The position numbers and the translations under genes are program-made. From Rhizobiaceae bacterium (GTDB taxonomy: Bacteria; Pseudomonadota; Alphaproteobacteria; Rhizobiales; Rhizobiaceae), in contig JAESUH010000104.1 in assembly GCA_016763155.1 (NCBI GenBank), forward strand, positions 1 through 32,502: a stretch of 32,502 nucleotides of DNA. The letters run 5' to 3'. Position 1 is the first letter of the stretch. The number at the start of each line of letters is the position of its first letter. Below the pieces are notes generated by a model, which ran no database searches, had not been told where the DNA came from, and saw only the letters and a list, made by a program, of their open reading frames with translations. Shown here one piece after another: positions 32,310 to 32,502 of the stretch.

Positions 32310-32490
32310 CGGCGAACAGATAGATACGTCGGCAGAAACTCTGACGACCCTGCTCGAGCAAAATGGATATGCTGACGCAACCATTGCGACAGCGGTCAAC
32401 AGCACTTTCGTCTCTCAGGGCGAGCGTGAAAACTACCTTCTTAAAGAAGGTGACCAAATCGAAATTCTTGCCCCGATGCAGGGAGGTTAA
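32293..32490 (+). CDS. thiS: Sulfur carrier protein ThiS
   Basis: A 65-residue ubiquitin-like protein whose C-terminal GG (APMQGG) is thiocarboxylated and delivers sulfur to the thiazole synthase ThiG. The start MNISINGEQID, the LL.....Y motif and the EGDQIEI segment fit the family. It begins inside the end of thiO (17-bp overlap), with GGAG upstream. thiG is expected next. Confidence 0.95.
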   Translation: MNISINGEQIDTSAETLTTLLEQNGYADATIATAVNSTFVSQGERENYLLKEGDQIEILAPMQGG

Positions 32491-32494
32491 GCTA

Positions 32495-32502
32495 GTGCGC
32501 GA
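32495..32502 (+). CDS. Probable start of the next thi gene (thiG), cut by the window end
   Basis: A GTG at 32495 follows GGGAGG (32481-32486) at normal spacing. Only two and a half codons are visible. That it is thiG is inferred from the usual thiO-thiS-thiG order, not from its sequence. Confidence 0.3.

Overview
The window looks like chromosomal DNA of an alphaproteobacterium, most likely a Hyphomicrobiales (rhizobial-type) member with a marine or soil lifestyle. The reasons are a short palindromic repeat of the kind scattered through rhizobial genomes (3643-3687), the DUF2161, CHASE2-cyclase/FecR and DUF2793 gene families, and a TRAP transporter with a fused QM permease. The base composition is balanced and coding density is high. 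The genus cannot be read from the sequence.

Region A (79-6972, + strand) is a catabolic transport operon. It encodes a beta-keto-acid cleavage enzyme (BKACE), a zinc-independent MDR oxidoreductase, a cupin, a TRAP solute-binding protein, a fused DctQ-DctM permease and an ATZ/TRZ-type amidohydrolase. Region B (6988-11161) holds a membrane-anchored serine hydrolase preceded by a 3 x 21-bp tandem repeat, a LigA/LigB-type extradiol dioxygenase pair, a second extradiol dioxygenase of the DODA type, and a divergent HxlR regulator. Together A and B look like uptake and ring- or keto-acid-cleaving catabolism of an unidentified organic acid or aromatic compound.

Region C (11259-17148) is more housekeeping in character: UDP-glucose dehydrogenase, a small conserved unknown, a spermidine-synthase-like methyltransferase, a translationally coupled CHASE2 adenylate cyclase plus FecR-domain protein, and a DUF2161 PD-(D/E)XK protein. 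At 17203-19026 lies a natural fusion of a fumarylacetoacetate-hydrolase domain to a ketopantoate-reductase domain.

Region D (19272-24930) is the accessory part. It has an isolated phage- or GTA-like DUF2793 tail/spike protein with a partner gene, an ICMT-like methyltransferase, an intact IS3-family element (21932-23162) abutting a truncated and frameshifted IS481-family element, which itself interrupts a glutathione S-transferase gene, and a Crp/Fnr-type regulator.

Region E (25137-30061) is the least explained and most interesting unit. An outer-membrane beta-barrel of the Phenol_MetA_deg/SphA type is followed by two paralogous exported DUF3604 proteins with PHP-like metal-binding motifs. 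It is divergent from the Crp/Fnr regulator, with nested palindromes between them. Region F (30297 to the end) is a thiamine operon, thiD-thiO-thiS and probably thiG, behind a TPP riboswitch.
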